This document shows, in pieces, positions 45,818 to 56,540 of a stretch of DNA of 64,000 bases. Position 1 is the stretch's first letter, and each line of letters starts with the position of its first letter. The notes under the pieces were generated by a model. The model was not told where the DNA came from. It ran no database searches and saw nothing but the letters and a program-made list of their open reading frames with translations. The stretch is from Adiantum capillus-veneris (lineage: Eukaryota; Streptophyta; Polypodiopsida; Polypodiales; Pteridaceae), in assembly GCA_014529385.2 (NCBI GenBank), contig CM043968.1, positions 7,916,648-7,980,647 on the forward strand. The letters are read 5' to 3'. Made by a program: the position numbers and the translations under genes.

Positions 45818-48800
45818 ATGCAAGCAACAGAGAGGGCCAAGAAGAAGCTCAACCAAAAAGAAAAGTTGCAGGAGCTACCCACATACCAACTGGATCCAGA
45901 TTCAGTCAAAGCCGCCAAGGTAGCCTATCTTTCAAAAGAACAGCTCGAAGAGCATCACACCACAGTGTTCACCGACAGATTCAAGAGTGAGGAGGGACAT
46001 CAGGTAGAGTTGCAACTCCTACCAAAAGAAGCGTATGATGTCACCGCGAAGCCTAAGACCAAAGAAGCCAACTATAGGCTAGGACTCAGAGATTTCTATG
46101 AACAGGAGCCATGTGGTGTGGATTTCCAAAAAGCTTACAAGCTTTTATCCACGATCAAAGAAGATGGATCTGCACAGATTTCTGACCCTCAGGGGAATAA
46201 AGTTGAAGTGGTGATAACCAAGGAAATAGTGGCAGAAGCACTCAGACTATCCACAGAAGGAATGACAATGAGGGCAAGGGACAGGAATGACAATGAGGGC
46301 AAGGGACAGGAAAACAACAGGTACTTTCACCAAAGAAACCACCGCAACCACCTTTGTTGACCTTATTCACAAACAGGTTGAAGAGCTGGCCAGCCAGGTT
46401 ATACCACCAACACTTTCATTTCCTTGCTAAAAGGTCACCAAGGTATACCACGCCCAATCATGCGGTTGCCACCACCTTCACGCAAGTCCTTAAGTCAACA
46501 ATCAGGCAACCGATGGACCATGCACAATATGTCTTGACCACTTTGAAAGGCACAAAGAAAGAAGGAAAGATTACTTACCTGGGTGCAACAGAGGTATTGA
46601 CAAGAATTGCATACCATGCCATCAGCATGGCCGAAAACCTACCACCTGTCCCAGACCAAAACACTTGGATAGTGTCAGCTCAACTATCTCCTCAAGCTAC
46701 AAGATCGGCCAAGAGATCCTATAAATCTGATGAAGAATTGGCTAAAAGCTCGCCGGAAAGGCATAGCAGTGAAAGCTCGGATAATGAAGAAAAGAGAGCA
46801 CGAAGGGAGGAAATGAAGAGAAAAGCCGTGGCAGCACACCAAGAAGAGCCTGTGCAAAAGCAAGCCCGGTTTGAAAGAGAGAAACACGCATACAAATGCA
46901 ACCGACAAGCACAAGAAAAGGACCCGAAAAAATGGGTGCCTAGTGGACTTAAGGGACCAAGGACCAAGCATCACACCAGGAAGCAAGCTGAAGAACCCAC
47001 TGAAGTACTGGAATGGATGTACCAAGAAGCAGAAGCTTTAAAGCTAAAGGAAGCTGAGGAAGCGGCAAAGAAGGCAAAAGAGGCGGAAGAACATCAAGAG
47101 CATGCAGAGGAGACCACTGCACAAGGAGAAGCACAACATACCCAAGGTGATGTGTCTCCCCGCATCTTGTCTCCTGTCTCTGAACACCAAGATCAACCGA
47201 TGCCGAGCCCACCACCATCACCGATAGTTAAAGACACAACAAATGAGCCAACGAAAGAAGCAGAAGATGAACATGAAAAGGCAAATGAATCTGCACATGT
47301 ACCAAAACACAAAGAGGCAGCTAAATCTTCACAAGAAGCTGAATCTACACAACAAGCAGCTGGACCTACTCAAGAGCAGCCAATAGAGAAAGAGCTAGAG
47401 ACAGAAAAGGCAGCAAGTCCTGAAACAAAAGAGGACACCACACAGTTTGAGCAACCAAAGGAGCAAAAGGCAGAGGAACCACCCTCTACCGCAGCACAGC
47501 AAGAGAAGGCCGAGGCACCACCCTCTACCTCCACGAAAAAAGGACATCCACAGCTACAAGAACAACAACAACCAGCCATCCTGACACAACCAACATACAT
47601 CCACGAGGCTGCAAAAATATCAAGACAGCTAGCACGCAATGAAGACTGGCAATCCAATGACGAAGTCATCCTACAGGTTAACGAATATGCTAAGCAAATG
47701 CAGGAGATGACAGAAAGGCTTCGCTCGGCAGCACTTGGCCGTAGCACACAGGCCAAAGAGTTAGAGATGGTGATCGACGCACTCCAAGGGGAGTTAGACG
47801 TCAGACTTAATATCATCACCAATCTGCAAAGGCAAGTGTAGAAGCTGAGACCAGAAGCTTAACAATATCAGCTCACTAGAGATAAGCAACAAAAAGAAAT
47901 GGAGGAGCTGCTTACCAAACTGTCAGACGCATGCAAAGCCAAGGATGATCAACTGTCGGAAATTACAAATGAACTTCTCACTACCACCCTATCAGCTCAA
48001 AAAATCGAGGTACAGTTAGATGTAGCCAATGCTTCTCTACAGTACTTAGAATAAAGAATCAATGATCAGGCAATATTCTTGCGACAAATACGAGAAAATC
48101 CAGTCGTCGCCTCGATCAAAGGTACAAACGAGGTCTACAAAGAACTAGAAAAGAAAATTAAAGACCTCGAGTTTGAGCTGAAGCTAGAGCAATCTCAGCA
48201 CAGAGACCTGGCCTTGATGCGGGTCCAAAGAGAAGATGAACTGTTGAAGGAGATAGCTTAACTCAAAAGAGTCAACCAGCTACTAGTGAGAGAGGGAAGG
48301 CCGGAAATGCAAGAAGAGGCAGGCACTTCGGAGTAGCCTCAGATAGAAATACCCTCAGTATCATTTGCTAAAATGGAGACACATTCCACAATAGAGCTGA
48401 GTGGCGAGGAAGATTTTCAGGTACCCATTACAGAAGAAGACACAGTGCCCATGGTCAAACTCTCAAAGGCTGAAGAAGATGCACTAAAAGAAAAAGTTAC
48501 ACAAGAGGTAGATGAGCAGTGGAAGGCAGCAATGGATTGGGAGCTGAGAGTAGTTCATTCTGTCAATGTCACACAACTCATTCCCAATCAAATAAATGCG
48601 CAATGGCACCAACAGTCCCTGCCCTACCCTCTGATTAAAGTTGAGTTGCTACAGGTAAAAGAAAGGCTTTACACAGACATGCAAGTCGAGGGCGCAGATA
48701 AAGACCATCCGAAGTGGAGGTTGAGCTGGTTGAACAAAAACCCAAGATATTTGATTCTATTCATGAGAGCACGTGTGGCCCTGCAAAAAGATCCGACTTT

Positions 48801-49412
48801 CTATCCTGTACCAAGAGTAAAGACCTGGATAGCACACGAGGCACTACTAAAGAAGCAGCCAACTTGGCTGAATTACCCCAGATTGCCTGCTCCAAAAAAG
48901 GGACCAGCAACTGAAGAATACATGGTGAAAACCCTAAAGGGCGCCATGTCAAAATTCTACCAAATTTATCATATGCTATGCTATATAAGATCTGCCGAAT
49001 GCTGCTCACATGCATCAAAGTGTTCAATGAGCCAGAGCAAGGAGGTGCCCCTTGGATGTCATTCCTCGAGGGTAACAAAGTTTTGTGCTATGATCTCAGT
49101 GGCCAACCTTCTGAAGAAGTCCTCTATGGCTTCTACGCCAGATGCATGTTTCTACCTTCACACAATATGTTGGCGTTCAAGGAAGCATTCTACACGGGAT
49201 TCTTCACCTGGCGAACGAAAATATTTGCGCCAGTGATCAATAACCTCACATCAAGGTTTGTACGCTACTCAACAGTGGAGCTCAAAGACAGAGTAACTAT
49301 GCAGTTTTTGCAAGCGCCAGATAAAGAAAGGAAGATGAAATACCAAAAGGCACTAAGTGTGCTTAAAGACCGCCTCGCCAGTCGCCAGCCCGAAGACTAC
49401 TTCAGCCCATAA
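45818..49412 (+). pseudogene. Element 2 ORF2, about 1,200 codons, function unknown
   Basis: A long ORF in the env position, between pol and the 3' LTR. The N-terminal part (45818-46360) has a conserved block YKLLSTIKEDGSAQIS...ITKEIVAEALRLS shared with element 1. A frameshift near 46350 leads to 46354-47841: RYTTPNHAVATTFTQVL, a basic region with KKWVPS, then an Ala/Glu/Lys/Gln/Pro-rich low-complexity stretch and a coiled-coil-like end. Stops at 47839, 48051, 48259 and 48334 interrupt a further coiled-coil. The C-terminal domain (48373-49412, frameshift near 48970) ends ...KALSVLKDRLASRQPEDYFSP. No envelope features (signal peptide, transmembrane segment) are seen. It could be a DNA- or RNA-binding regulator, but nothing here proves that. 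Confidence 0.75.
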
Positions 49413-49434
49413 AGCTGTGTCAAGGGACAACACA

Positions 49435-49451
49435 TGAGAGGAGGGGGGGAA
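49435..49451 (+). other. Polypurine tract of element 2
   Basis: GAGAGGAGGGGGGGAA immediately precedes the TG of the 3' LTR. Confidence 0.85.
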
Positions 49452-49672
49452 TGTTAGTAGCAAGCTAACACGGATACCATGTTTCGGAGTTCTCATTGTA
49501 AAACACTTATTATTTTGATAAATCGAGAATATTGTAACTCCTATTTTCTCCGATAAAGTCTGTAATTAATGAGCCGGGGCTACAAGCCTTCAGATTGTAT
49601 CAACTTGTCATTACCCATCTTTGGTAGAACTCCTAGATTATTAGTTTTGACCACCAAAAACCTTGGCTAAGG

Positions 49673-49679
49673 TATAAAA
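49673..49679 (+). promoter_or_regulatory. TATA box of element 2 3' LTR
   Basis: GCTAAGGTATAAAATCC, 221 bp after the LTR start. Confidence 0.65.
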
Positions 49680-50021
49680 TCCAATTTTTGTAAGTTATTA
49701 AAAAGTTTTTAGATAATGAAATACACAGCGTGAGCTAACGGCGCTCACTTCTCTCCTTCTCCCGCTTCCTACTCCCTCCCCGGTTGTCACATTGCAGTCG
49801 CGTTTGTTGCATTGCAACCGTAGGTAAGAGCTCTACGCATTGACGTAAACACATCACGGTATTTTGTAGCTTTTAGCGTCGCCGACCCGTGGCCTAATTT
49901 CATCATAACTAAGAGTTTACACTTTCAAATAAAAAACTAAGCATAAGCGGTGTATTGGGGCATCCTTGCTAAGCATATAGATGCATTCTGGGTCGAAAAC
50001 GACTAGGTCAAAAATCCACTG

Positions 50022-50046
50022 CTGTTAGTAATCGCGATTTGGCACT
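50022..50046 (+). promoter_or_regulatory. Partial palindrome in 3' LTR
   Basis: GCTGTTAGTAATCGCGATTT has the GTTARTAATCG left arm of the second array of element 2 (GCTGTAAATAATCG at 45027) with a degenerate right arm. Confidence 0.6.
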
Positions 50047-50599
50047 TGACCTAAAGTGGGGTTTGAGACCATAAGCATGTGTGCTTAGGTCTTATAAACA
50101 TGTCCTAGAAGTTTCATTATGTTTGGATGTCATCTGATGCTGTAACGGATGTGATTTGTTTGCTGATGAGCGATTGGCTTTTGGTGATTTTAGTCACTTG
50201 AGTGTAGCTTGAGTTAGATGTGAGTTGTTAGTTGTTTTCCGAGAGATTGACAAACTCTTGTAGCCTCTATGCACTTGTCGAGTCAGCTTCATCCCATGGA
50301 TTGACAATTTAATTATGGTTCTCGCTAATACTGCAATAAGATAGGATGGTGAGGTTAGACATGCGTCCCACACTGACTGATAGCACATCGTATCCCGTGG
50401 GATAGATGAGTGTCCATGTATCCTAGTCTGATCACAAAACCATCCTCTGTGAATTGAAGAAGATGCTCTCTATAGAAATTCATCTTCGTACCTAGCTCAT
50501 GTGTAGGTTGTATCCATGTCCTCTTCGTATCTAGCTAAATCAAGTCCTGTTTGATGAACCTGGTAATCTCTGCACTAGTGAGGAAGATGGAGGGTGCAT

Positions 50600-51221
50600 C
50601 CAAAGAGTACTGAAATGGGGGTAGCCGTTCCATACTAAAGCCATGTAACTGAAACCAAGATTCCATCTCTTCATACCAACATTATCTATCTCCCTGCAAT
50701 GTCAGTTGTTGCAAAGACTCTAGTGCTAATCGAGCATATCTGTCTCTAGGGAGAGCCCAAGTGCTATGCATAAATGAAACTGATCAAGTGAGTGCCTCCA
50801 CTACCAATGGAGGAGTAGCGAGCTCCGCCCTAATAATGTCATTTGGTACTGAGGCCTTGGCCCTAATCATTCGATAAATCATAGACACCAAGGGCTTCTC
50901 CATACATCTCCATCCATCAGTACTGCCAACTCTACTATGATGATCAACTGAGGGGTCCCATATCTCCACTCTATACAACATGGCCAAAGTGACCAAAGTG
51001 TCAAAGAGCCAAATCTTTGTCCGAGGTTCCGGGAACTGAACCTGCGAACATATCCTCTCAAGTCTCTTCAATGCTGCATAGGCTCTGGTCAATCGTGTAT
51101 TTGATGCACGCCTCAGGGAAAATACTTGATCATTGAAATCGCCCCAAGATAAGTGTTTGTATCTGCATATTCCACAGTCTCTCGACCATATGTAAAAGTG
51201 GGGGCAGACCTCCTTACCCAC
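50600..51221 (-). pseudogene. LINE C-terminal region
   Basis: A 145-codon segment (51221-50784) with RAYAALKRLERICSQVQFPEPRTKIWLFDTLVTLAMLYRVEIWDPS. This LF--LV-P-LLYG-E-W pattern is typical after the RT of plant LINEs. It continues in broken frame to about 50600 with DRYARLALESLQQL. Confidence 0.75.
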
Positions 51222-52107
51222 TATGCCATGGTGTTAAACACCATTACCTTGGTCTTACCAAGGTTCACAGACAATCCATTGTCCCGTGCAAATACATGCA
51301 ATGCATCCAAATGACGTTACATCCCCTCGGGGAAATCTGAGATCAGCACAATATTATCAGCATATAATAGCAACAGAATCCATGTCCTTGCAAGCTGAGC
51401 ACCTCTATCACCCTCTGCCTATACATAATCTGAAAACTCATCTACATATACCCCAAAGAGAGTCGGAGATAGGGGACAACCCTGCTTCACGTCAATGGTG
51501 GAGTGAACCATGTCGAACATGCCCTGAGTAGTGCGTACATGTCCTACCATTGTCCTGTATAAAGCTAAGATCCCCCAGATCAGCTTTGTGGGCACCCCCA
51601 TGTCTTGCAATTTGCATATGAGTCTGGCTCGTGGCACTGTACCAAAGGCTTTGCGAAAATCCACAAAGCTACAATATATCCTCCTGCCATGGTGTCTACC
51701 CTCCTCAATAATGGCTATGAGTGTCAAAATCTGGTCAAGAGTGGAGAAACCTCTTTTGAAACCTGCATGTCCTGCTACCCGTATGCCCTCTCTCTCTGCC
51801 CATCCACTCAGCTCATACTCCAGAATTGATGCATATAGCCTAGCCAGAGTGTGACCAACCATGATGGTTCGATAATTCCCAGGAAGCATAGGATCTCTCG
51901 ACTTGAAGATAGGCACAATAGTGGACATAGCATAGGATCTCCCGACTTGAAGATAGGCACAATCGTGGACATACTCCAAGTCTCAGGGAAACCCTCGTAC
52001 ATGGCTCTATTAAACATCATAGCAAGAGGCTCTGAAAGCATATCTCGAGCATGGATAAAGTGCTCTGCTACCAAAACATCATGATCCTGTGCTCTTCCTA
52101 TCTTCAT
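51200..52107 (-). pseudogene. LINE reverse transcriptase
   Basis: MSTIVPIFKSGDP, then LPGNYRTIMVGHTLARLYASILEYELS are RT motifs 0-1. GFKRGFSTLDQILTLIAIIEEGRHHGRRIYCSFVDFRKAFGTV is motifs 2-A with the catalytic Asp. VKQGCPLSPTLFGVYVDEF is motif B. Motif C reads LLLYADNIVLIS (about 51370), where LINEs have ADD, so the second Asp is Asn. A local duplication around 51880-51970 repeats AGGATCTC-CGACTTGAAGATAG. Confidence 0.88.
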
Positions 52108-52602
52108 CTTGTCAATGGCCTTCCTTACCCTCTCAACTATAAAGAAAGTACATGTTTCTGGGCATGCCTCTGGAGGGTTAGGTAAGGGTGGATGCCCCGA
52201 TGCTGTATAGAGAGATGTAGCATATTCCCCCCATATTTATGTGGAAGTGATGGCTGGCGGTGGAGAGTGATCATCGAAAAGCCTCCATGCCTCACTAGAG
52301 TCCTGATATAGATCACACTCTAATTGAGATAGGTAAGCCCTCTTCTTTCGTCGCACTAGGCGGCAAAAGATAATTCATAACTGTCTATGCGTACTGGTAC
52401 CCATGAGCACCTCCCTCTGTAATATGATCCTTGTCTCTCTACACTCCTCATCATACCAACTGTTCTGAGGCATGCTCCCAGATCGTCTGCGTGTAGGCTC
52501 GCTGCGGGGATATGCCTTTGATGCTGCATCATGGAGCGTCTCTGTCAGAATCTAGGTGAGCTCATCTAGTGGTCGTCCTAGCTCCTAAGTGCATAGCTGT
52601 CT

Positions 52603-53520
52603 TTATATCTCATCAGTGTACACAAGATCCATCTCCCTCTTGAAGGTATACCGAGTATGTGTGGAGGCCTCTCCAAATGGAGCTGTGTTGAACTGGAACG
52701 ATAGAGTGAAAGACAAGATAGTATGATCGACTGCTACCCCAACTGGCCTAGTTCCCACCATGAAATCCTGAAAGGAAGGAATGAGTCCTGGCGGAGCCAT
52801 AACATAATCCATTGTACTAGCGCCATGCCAATGTGGAAAGCATGTAAAACCACTTGCTACAGGGAATCTCTGTAGGCCATTCAAAATGGTCAATCCATGT
52901 GCAATCCCCATATCAATCAAGTATCTGCCATACTCATTGTGCTCCTCATCCTATGATAATCTAGACATGCCCATTTCTATAATATCGCATCAACTCCTCT
53001 GAGGTATCATAGAATACTATCTGGTGATGGACAGTCCTAGCATTGAAATCCCCCAAGATAATAATGTCGCCATCTCTGGAAAACTCCCATATATCATCAT
53101 CCAAAATAGAGAAGGGGGATTGTCTTCTAGGTGATGCATATACTGACGTACTAGGAGGGAAATAGAAAATAGCGATGTAGAGATATCTGCTTGTCTCTGC
53201 CTTCAGTATCACCCACATGTACCTAGCATGCTTATCCCTCCAAACTATATGTATCAGAGACTGTAGCTCCTCCCCGAATGAGACTTCCACTCCTCCTGAA
53301 CCTTGTCCTTTGTGCTTTGATCAAGTCTCATGTCTGCAAGTTGTCTGCCATCTGTATCCGCTCACATGGGGCATGGACTGCCTTGGGGCCTGATGCATCT
53401 CAGAGTAGAAAATGATGTCTCTCCTTGTGAAACTATCCTCAAAGGACCCTACATCAAGGCACAGAGGTCCATTACAATTCCATGTAGCCACGCTGAGTGT
53501 GGTTCCACAGGTCTCGCACC
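52603..53520 (-). pseudogene. LINE apurinic-type endonuclease
   Basis: It reads SVATWNCNGPL (about 53500) and IIFYSEMH, the start of an exonuclease-endonuclease-phosphatase domain (WN-x-NG, then E). GDIIILGDFNART (about 53060) is the conserved GDFN block. STMDYVMAPP and VAVDHTILSFTL (52750-52830) are the S-x-DY and SDH-type blocks. Two open segments (53290-52961, 52920-52603) are separated by a stop. The enzyme would nick target DNA to prime reverse transcription. Confidence 0.85.
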
Positions 53521-53747
53521 GTCATGCGAGACGCTTCTCCAGAATAACCACTCGTCCATCCCTGTAGAAGGCCACTTTCCCCATCTCTCGAGTTGTCATT
53601 ATCTCGGGCATAAATTCTTTCATATGAGCAAGCTATATGAGTGTGAGGTCATCTCCAAGAAATATGCATGTTTTCTTTAGTGTAGGACGCTTCTTCAAGA
53701 AGTCCTTCTTTGCCTCCATGGATGGGAGCGCATGATTAGAGCTCTTT

Positions 53748-53750
<3 letters not shown>

Positions 53751-53800
<50 letters not shown>
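53751..53800 (+). repeat. (GA)n microsatellite
   Basis: About 25 GA units near the 5' side of the reverse LINE. Confidence 0.96.
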
Positions 53801-53803
<3 letters not shown>

Positions 53804-53914
53804 CCAATTCACTGCAAGCAGTTTGTTCATTCTGAAGTTCTCATTCAGTAAGACTTTGGAGAAAGCTAGAGAGAAGGAGAGAAAGTAGCACCATTTGAGA
53901 GATCCTACTATGTG

Positions 53915-53920
<6 letters not shown>

Positions 53921-54006
<86 letters not shown>
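53921..54006 (+). repeat. (TA)n(GA)n compound microsatellite
   Basis: About 32 TA units pass into about 11 GA units. Confidence 0.96.
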
Positions 54007-54237
54007 GATCATGACTATAAGAAAAGTGCCATAGATTATGTCTGCACTATTGATCCTCCACGTGATAACCATAATGCATGTCAGATACCATCCACCTCGT
54101 CACTGCTTCAACATAATGTGGCAAAATACTTTCATGAAACCTAAAAAGGTCGAAAGAAAACCACGAGCTAAAGAAGCTAGTTATATCACAACCTTAATAA
54201 AAGCCAACCGATCAAAATGAAATATTAGGTCCAACGA

Positions 54238-54510
54238 CAGGTAGCATCGAACAAGCCAAAGTCTCTTTAGAAAGCAAAAAAACAATGCTATAACAAGAGT
54301 CGAGGCCTCGGTAATCATCATATGGGTTGAGACTTGTAGACACCACCTCTTCCAAACTAGTGGTAGCTTCCCACAGGTAACATTGAACAAGCCAAAATAA
54401 TTCTAGAAAGCAAAAACAATGCTATAACAAGAGTCGAGGCCTCACTAATCATCATATGGGTTGAGGTTTGTAGTCACATTCACCTCTTCCAAATTAGTGG
54501 TAGCTTTTGA
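54238..54510 (+). repeat. 136-bp tandem duplication
   Basis: CAGGTARCATYGAACAAGCC starts at 54238 and 54374; the two copies are about 90% alike by eye through GGTTGAG-TTGTAG...TAGTGGTAGC. Confidence 0.88.
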
Positions 54511-54639
54511 TGCCAACCTTTCGTATAGATTGGCATTCTCTCTACACTCTATTTAAGAGAGCATTGTATGAAGCTTATGGATGAAACAAGTTGTCAGTTT
54601 GTGATCATCTTGGTAAACTTGTCATTGGTGTCTTAAGTC

Positions 54640-55545
54640 TTTAACTAAGTGGTTAATCATGCCCCTGACAATATGACTGAAACTTTACTATGGTACTATC
54701 CTTATCGAGCTTGCTAAGAACATACAACAAGCTGAAAAAAGCCTTCTTGCTAGAATACGGTGAGAACCGAGGGGATAAGGATATCTTCTATGAGCTAGAT
54801 AAAATCAGAAAAGATTAGCTTTCAATTAAGAGTTATGTGGAGAAGATTAAAGAGCTGACTAGGCAATGGAATGAGCCGCCATCAGAGAAACGTATGCACG
54901 CTTGCTTTCTTAGTGGATTCAAAAGCAAGAAGCTCAAAGATCAAGAAGTGCTAGCACCTACCAAAAAAATTAATGAACTGGTCCAAAGAGATCTTAAACT
55001 AAATTAGCAAGCCAAGAAGGAGATGGACATGAGAGAAAAGCAGGTTCCAGTTCTAGCGAGTCAATGATCGAAGAGCTCTAGTTCATTGGATGATAAAGAG
55101 TCAAAAGATACATCCAAGAGCAAGAAGAAGGGAGCGTGGAGTAGAAAGATTTTAGGAATTGTCCAAGTAAATCTTTCAGGTCTCTAGGACCAGACCTCCA
55201 ATGGGAAAAGTAGAGACCTGGTGTACAAAATGTAAATCCTAAGAATATCAATATGATGACTGTTGCCAGGTACCTATTGCAAAGCTTTTGGGCACTTGTG
55301 GGATAACTGCGAGATTTGAATTTATCACTTTAAGGAGGGGAAGGATGTCTCCATGATAGCATTGACCAATTTGAGCACAAGAAGACATTTGAAAATGCAA
55401 AAAACGGAGCTAGTACCATTGGTATAGCTAGCACGCTCATCAAGGCACTGGACATACGAGGAAGTGTTGAGAGCCTATGAGGCGTCCGTTGAGGAAGGAG
55501 ACAGACAAGCAGAGTTCGCAATGTTAAGTTCTATCGGGCATGCTC
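54640..55545 (+). pseudogene. gag relic (homologous to 27560-28200)
   Basis: Fragments read MTETLLWYYPY, KNIQQAEKSLLARI, NRGDKDIFYELDKIRKDQLSIKSYVEKIKELTRQWNEPPSEKRMHACFLSGFKSKKLKDQEVLAP, a gag capsid C-terminal pattern, with at least two frame breaks. A knuckle-like stretch and a segment RAYEASVEEGDRQAEFAM follow. No LTRs are identified around it. Confidence 0.65.
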
Positions 55546-55589
55546 AAGATATTTTTAATTAATATATGGCTTTCCACTTCCAACATCCT

Positions 55590-55700
55590 CAGGCAATGGT
55601 GGGTTGGCTACTTCAGCGGATTCAAGATGTAGCGTACCAAGAGTGCGAGTTCGAATCTACTCCTCTCCCTTTTAGAGAAATCAATTGAGTGCATAGGCTG
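55590..55700 (+). repeat. tRNA-derived SINE-like head
   Basis: An A-box-like TGGCTACTTCAG (55605-55616) and a B-box GAGTTCGAATC (55647-55657) lie 31 bp apart, as in RNA polymerase III promoters. There is no foldable acceptor stem by eye, so a SINE head or tRNA pseudogene is more likely than a tRNA gene. Confidence 0.5.
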
Positions 55701-55855
55701 ACGACGGCTGGCATACGCATGGTAGGAAGGAATCTCCCGAAACTCTGAATAAAATATCAGAGTTACCAGTACGGGGTACCAGCTGTCGCTTTGGAGGGTG
55801 GTCAATCCGGTGTTGCTGGACTGCCGGGCTGGCACTCTTATAACTCTACCCTCGT

Positions 55856-56214
55856 CACTATATGGCACGACTCTGGCCAGGGGGGATCTAGGGCCCAAAT
55901 TTGGGGACGCGAGGCGGCTTTAATCTCGACCGTCGGATCACGCAGTGAACTCGGGGGTGAACTAGGGGCAAAAATGGCGCCCCGAGTTCACTCCTAGTTC
56001 ACTCGCCTCGCGGGGTGTGGGTTGAACCTGGGACGTTTCGGTTGCCACACGAATGCCCTACCACCACGCTAACGCGCACTGATGTCCATGTTGGCACGGC
56101 ACATGATCATACCCTAGTTTAGGTGCACCCCTAGCTTTCCCACCCCTAGTTCACCCTCAGTTCACCCACCCCTAGTTCACTTTGTGATATGACTCAGAGC
56201 CGTGCCATATAGTG
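55856..56214 (+). mobile_element. CACTA-like non-autonomous DNA transposon, 359 bp
   Basis: The terminal inverted repeats CACTATATGGCACGACTCTG (55856-55875) and its complement ending TAGTG at 56214 match at 19 of 20 positions. Seven copies of a 10-bp subterminal motif (CCTAGTTCAC, both orientations, up to one or two changes) lie at 55945, 55957, 55982, 55993, 56145, 56156 and 56171. CACTA ends with subterminal repeats are the hallmark of En/Spm-type elements. The flanking 3-bp sites (CGT, AAG) do not match. It ends 327 bp before the PPR gene. Confidence 0.75.
56012..56080 (-). repeat. tRNA-like sequence inside the CACTA-like element
   Basis: Minus-strand A-box region TAGCGTGGTGG (56061-56071) and B-box GGTTCAACC (56020-56028) lie 33 bp apart. 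A SINE fragment nested in, or captured by, the DNA element. Confidence 0.5.
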
Positions 56215-56540
56215 AAGAGGTAACTCTACGGTTTTCTCTGAGCACTTACGCCAGCAAGCATGGCACAAGGTTGCCGATGCGCTGTTAGGCAAGAGTGGGC
56301 GAGACAAGGCGTATACCAGGCACATCTCAGCGAGCCTCATCCTCGAATACCCACAGTTAGAGAGGTTAAAAATTGTTCCGCAGTGACAGAGATTTGATGA
56401 GTGCAGTTGACGCGAGGTACGAGCAGAATGCCAGAGCTGTTCACGAAGTGGGCAAGGCCACAACTTTCAAGTGCAAAAGCCTACGGAGCTATTATTGTTC
56501 TCCTATTTGAAATGGTTTGAGACGTGTTTAAGCTTGGGAG

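Larger units (their letters stand above)
49452..50370 (+). repeat. Element 2 3' LTR
   Basis: It starts TGTTAGTAGC after the polypurine tract. The TATA box is at 49673, a partial palindrome around ATCGCGAT at 50031 and AAGTTTCATT at 50109. The spacing matches the 5' LTR almost exactly, although most of the sequence has diverged. The expected CTAACA end is not found and the LINE relic begins near here, so the right edge is an estimate. Confidence 0.65.
36550..50400 (+). mobile_element. Element 2: giant Ty3/gypsy element (Tat/Athila-like) with two palindrome arrays and ORF2
   Basis: 5' LTR (to 37467), tRNA-Asp-type primer-binding site (37469), 2.5-kb leader with palindromes, gag (40010-42442), integrase C-terminus (42448-43150), AT-rich spacer, second palindrome array (45030-45629), ORF2 (45818-49412), polypurine tract (49435-49451) and 3' LTR (49452 on). 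Protease, RT and RNase H are deleted. The two LTRs have diverged strongly but keep the same internal landmarks. The 3' LTR end is unclear because a LINE follows. Confidence 0.8.
50400..53560 (-). mobile_element. LINE (non-LTR retrotransposon), degraded
   Basis: On the minus strand the order is an endonuclease (about 53520-52600), a decayed linker, reverse transcriptase (52107-51200) and a C-terminal region (51221-50600). Stops and frameshifts are frequent. No poly-A tail or target duplication is obvious, so both ends are approximate. Confidence 0.85.

Noticed and set aside
46684-47822. Several minus-strand frames of 80-150 codons
   Set aside because: Antisense shadows of the Glu/Lys/Ala-rich ORF2; composition (Cys/Ser/Leu-rich) is what reversed GAA/GCA codons give.
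45818-49412. ORF2 as a retroviral-type envelope
   Set aside because: No signal peptide, no transmembrane segment and no Cys-rich ectodomain; long coiled-coil and low-complexity parts instead.
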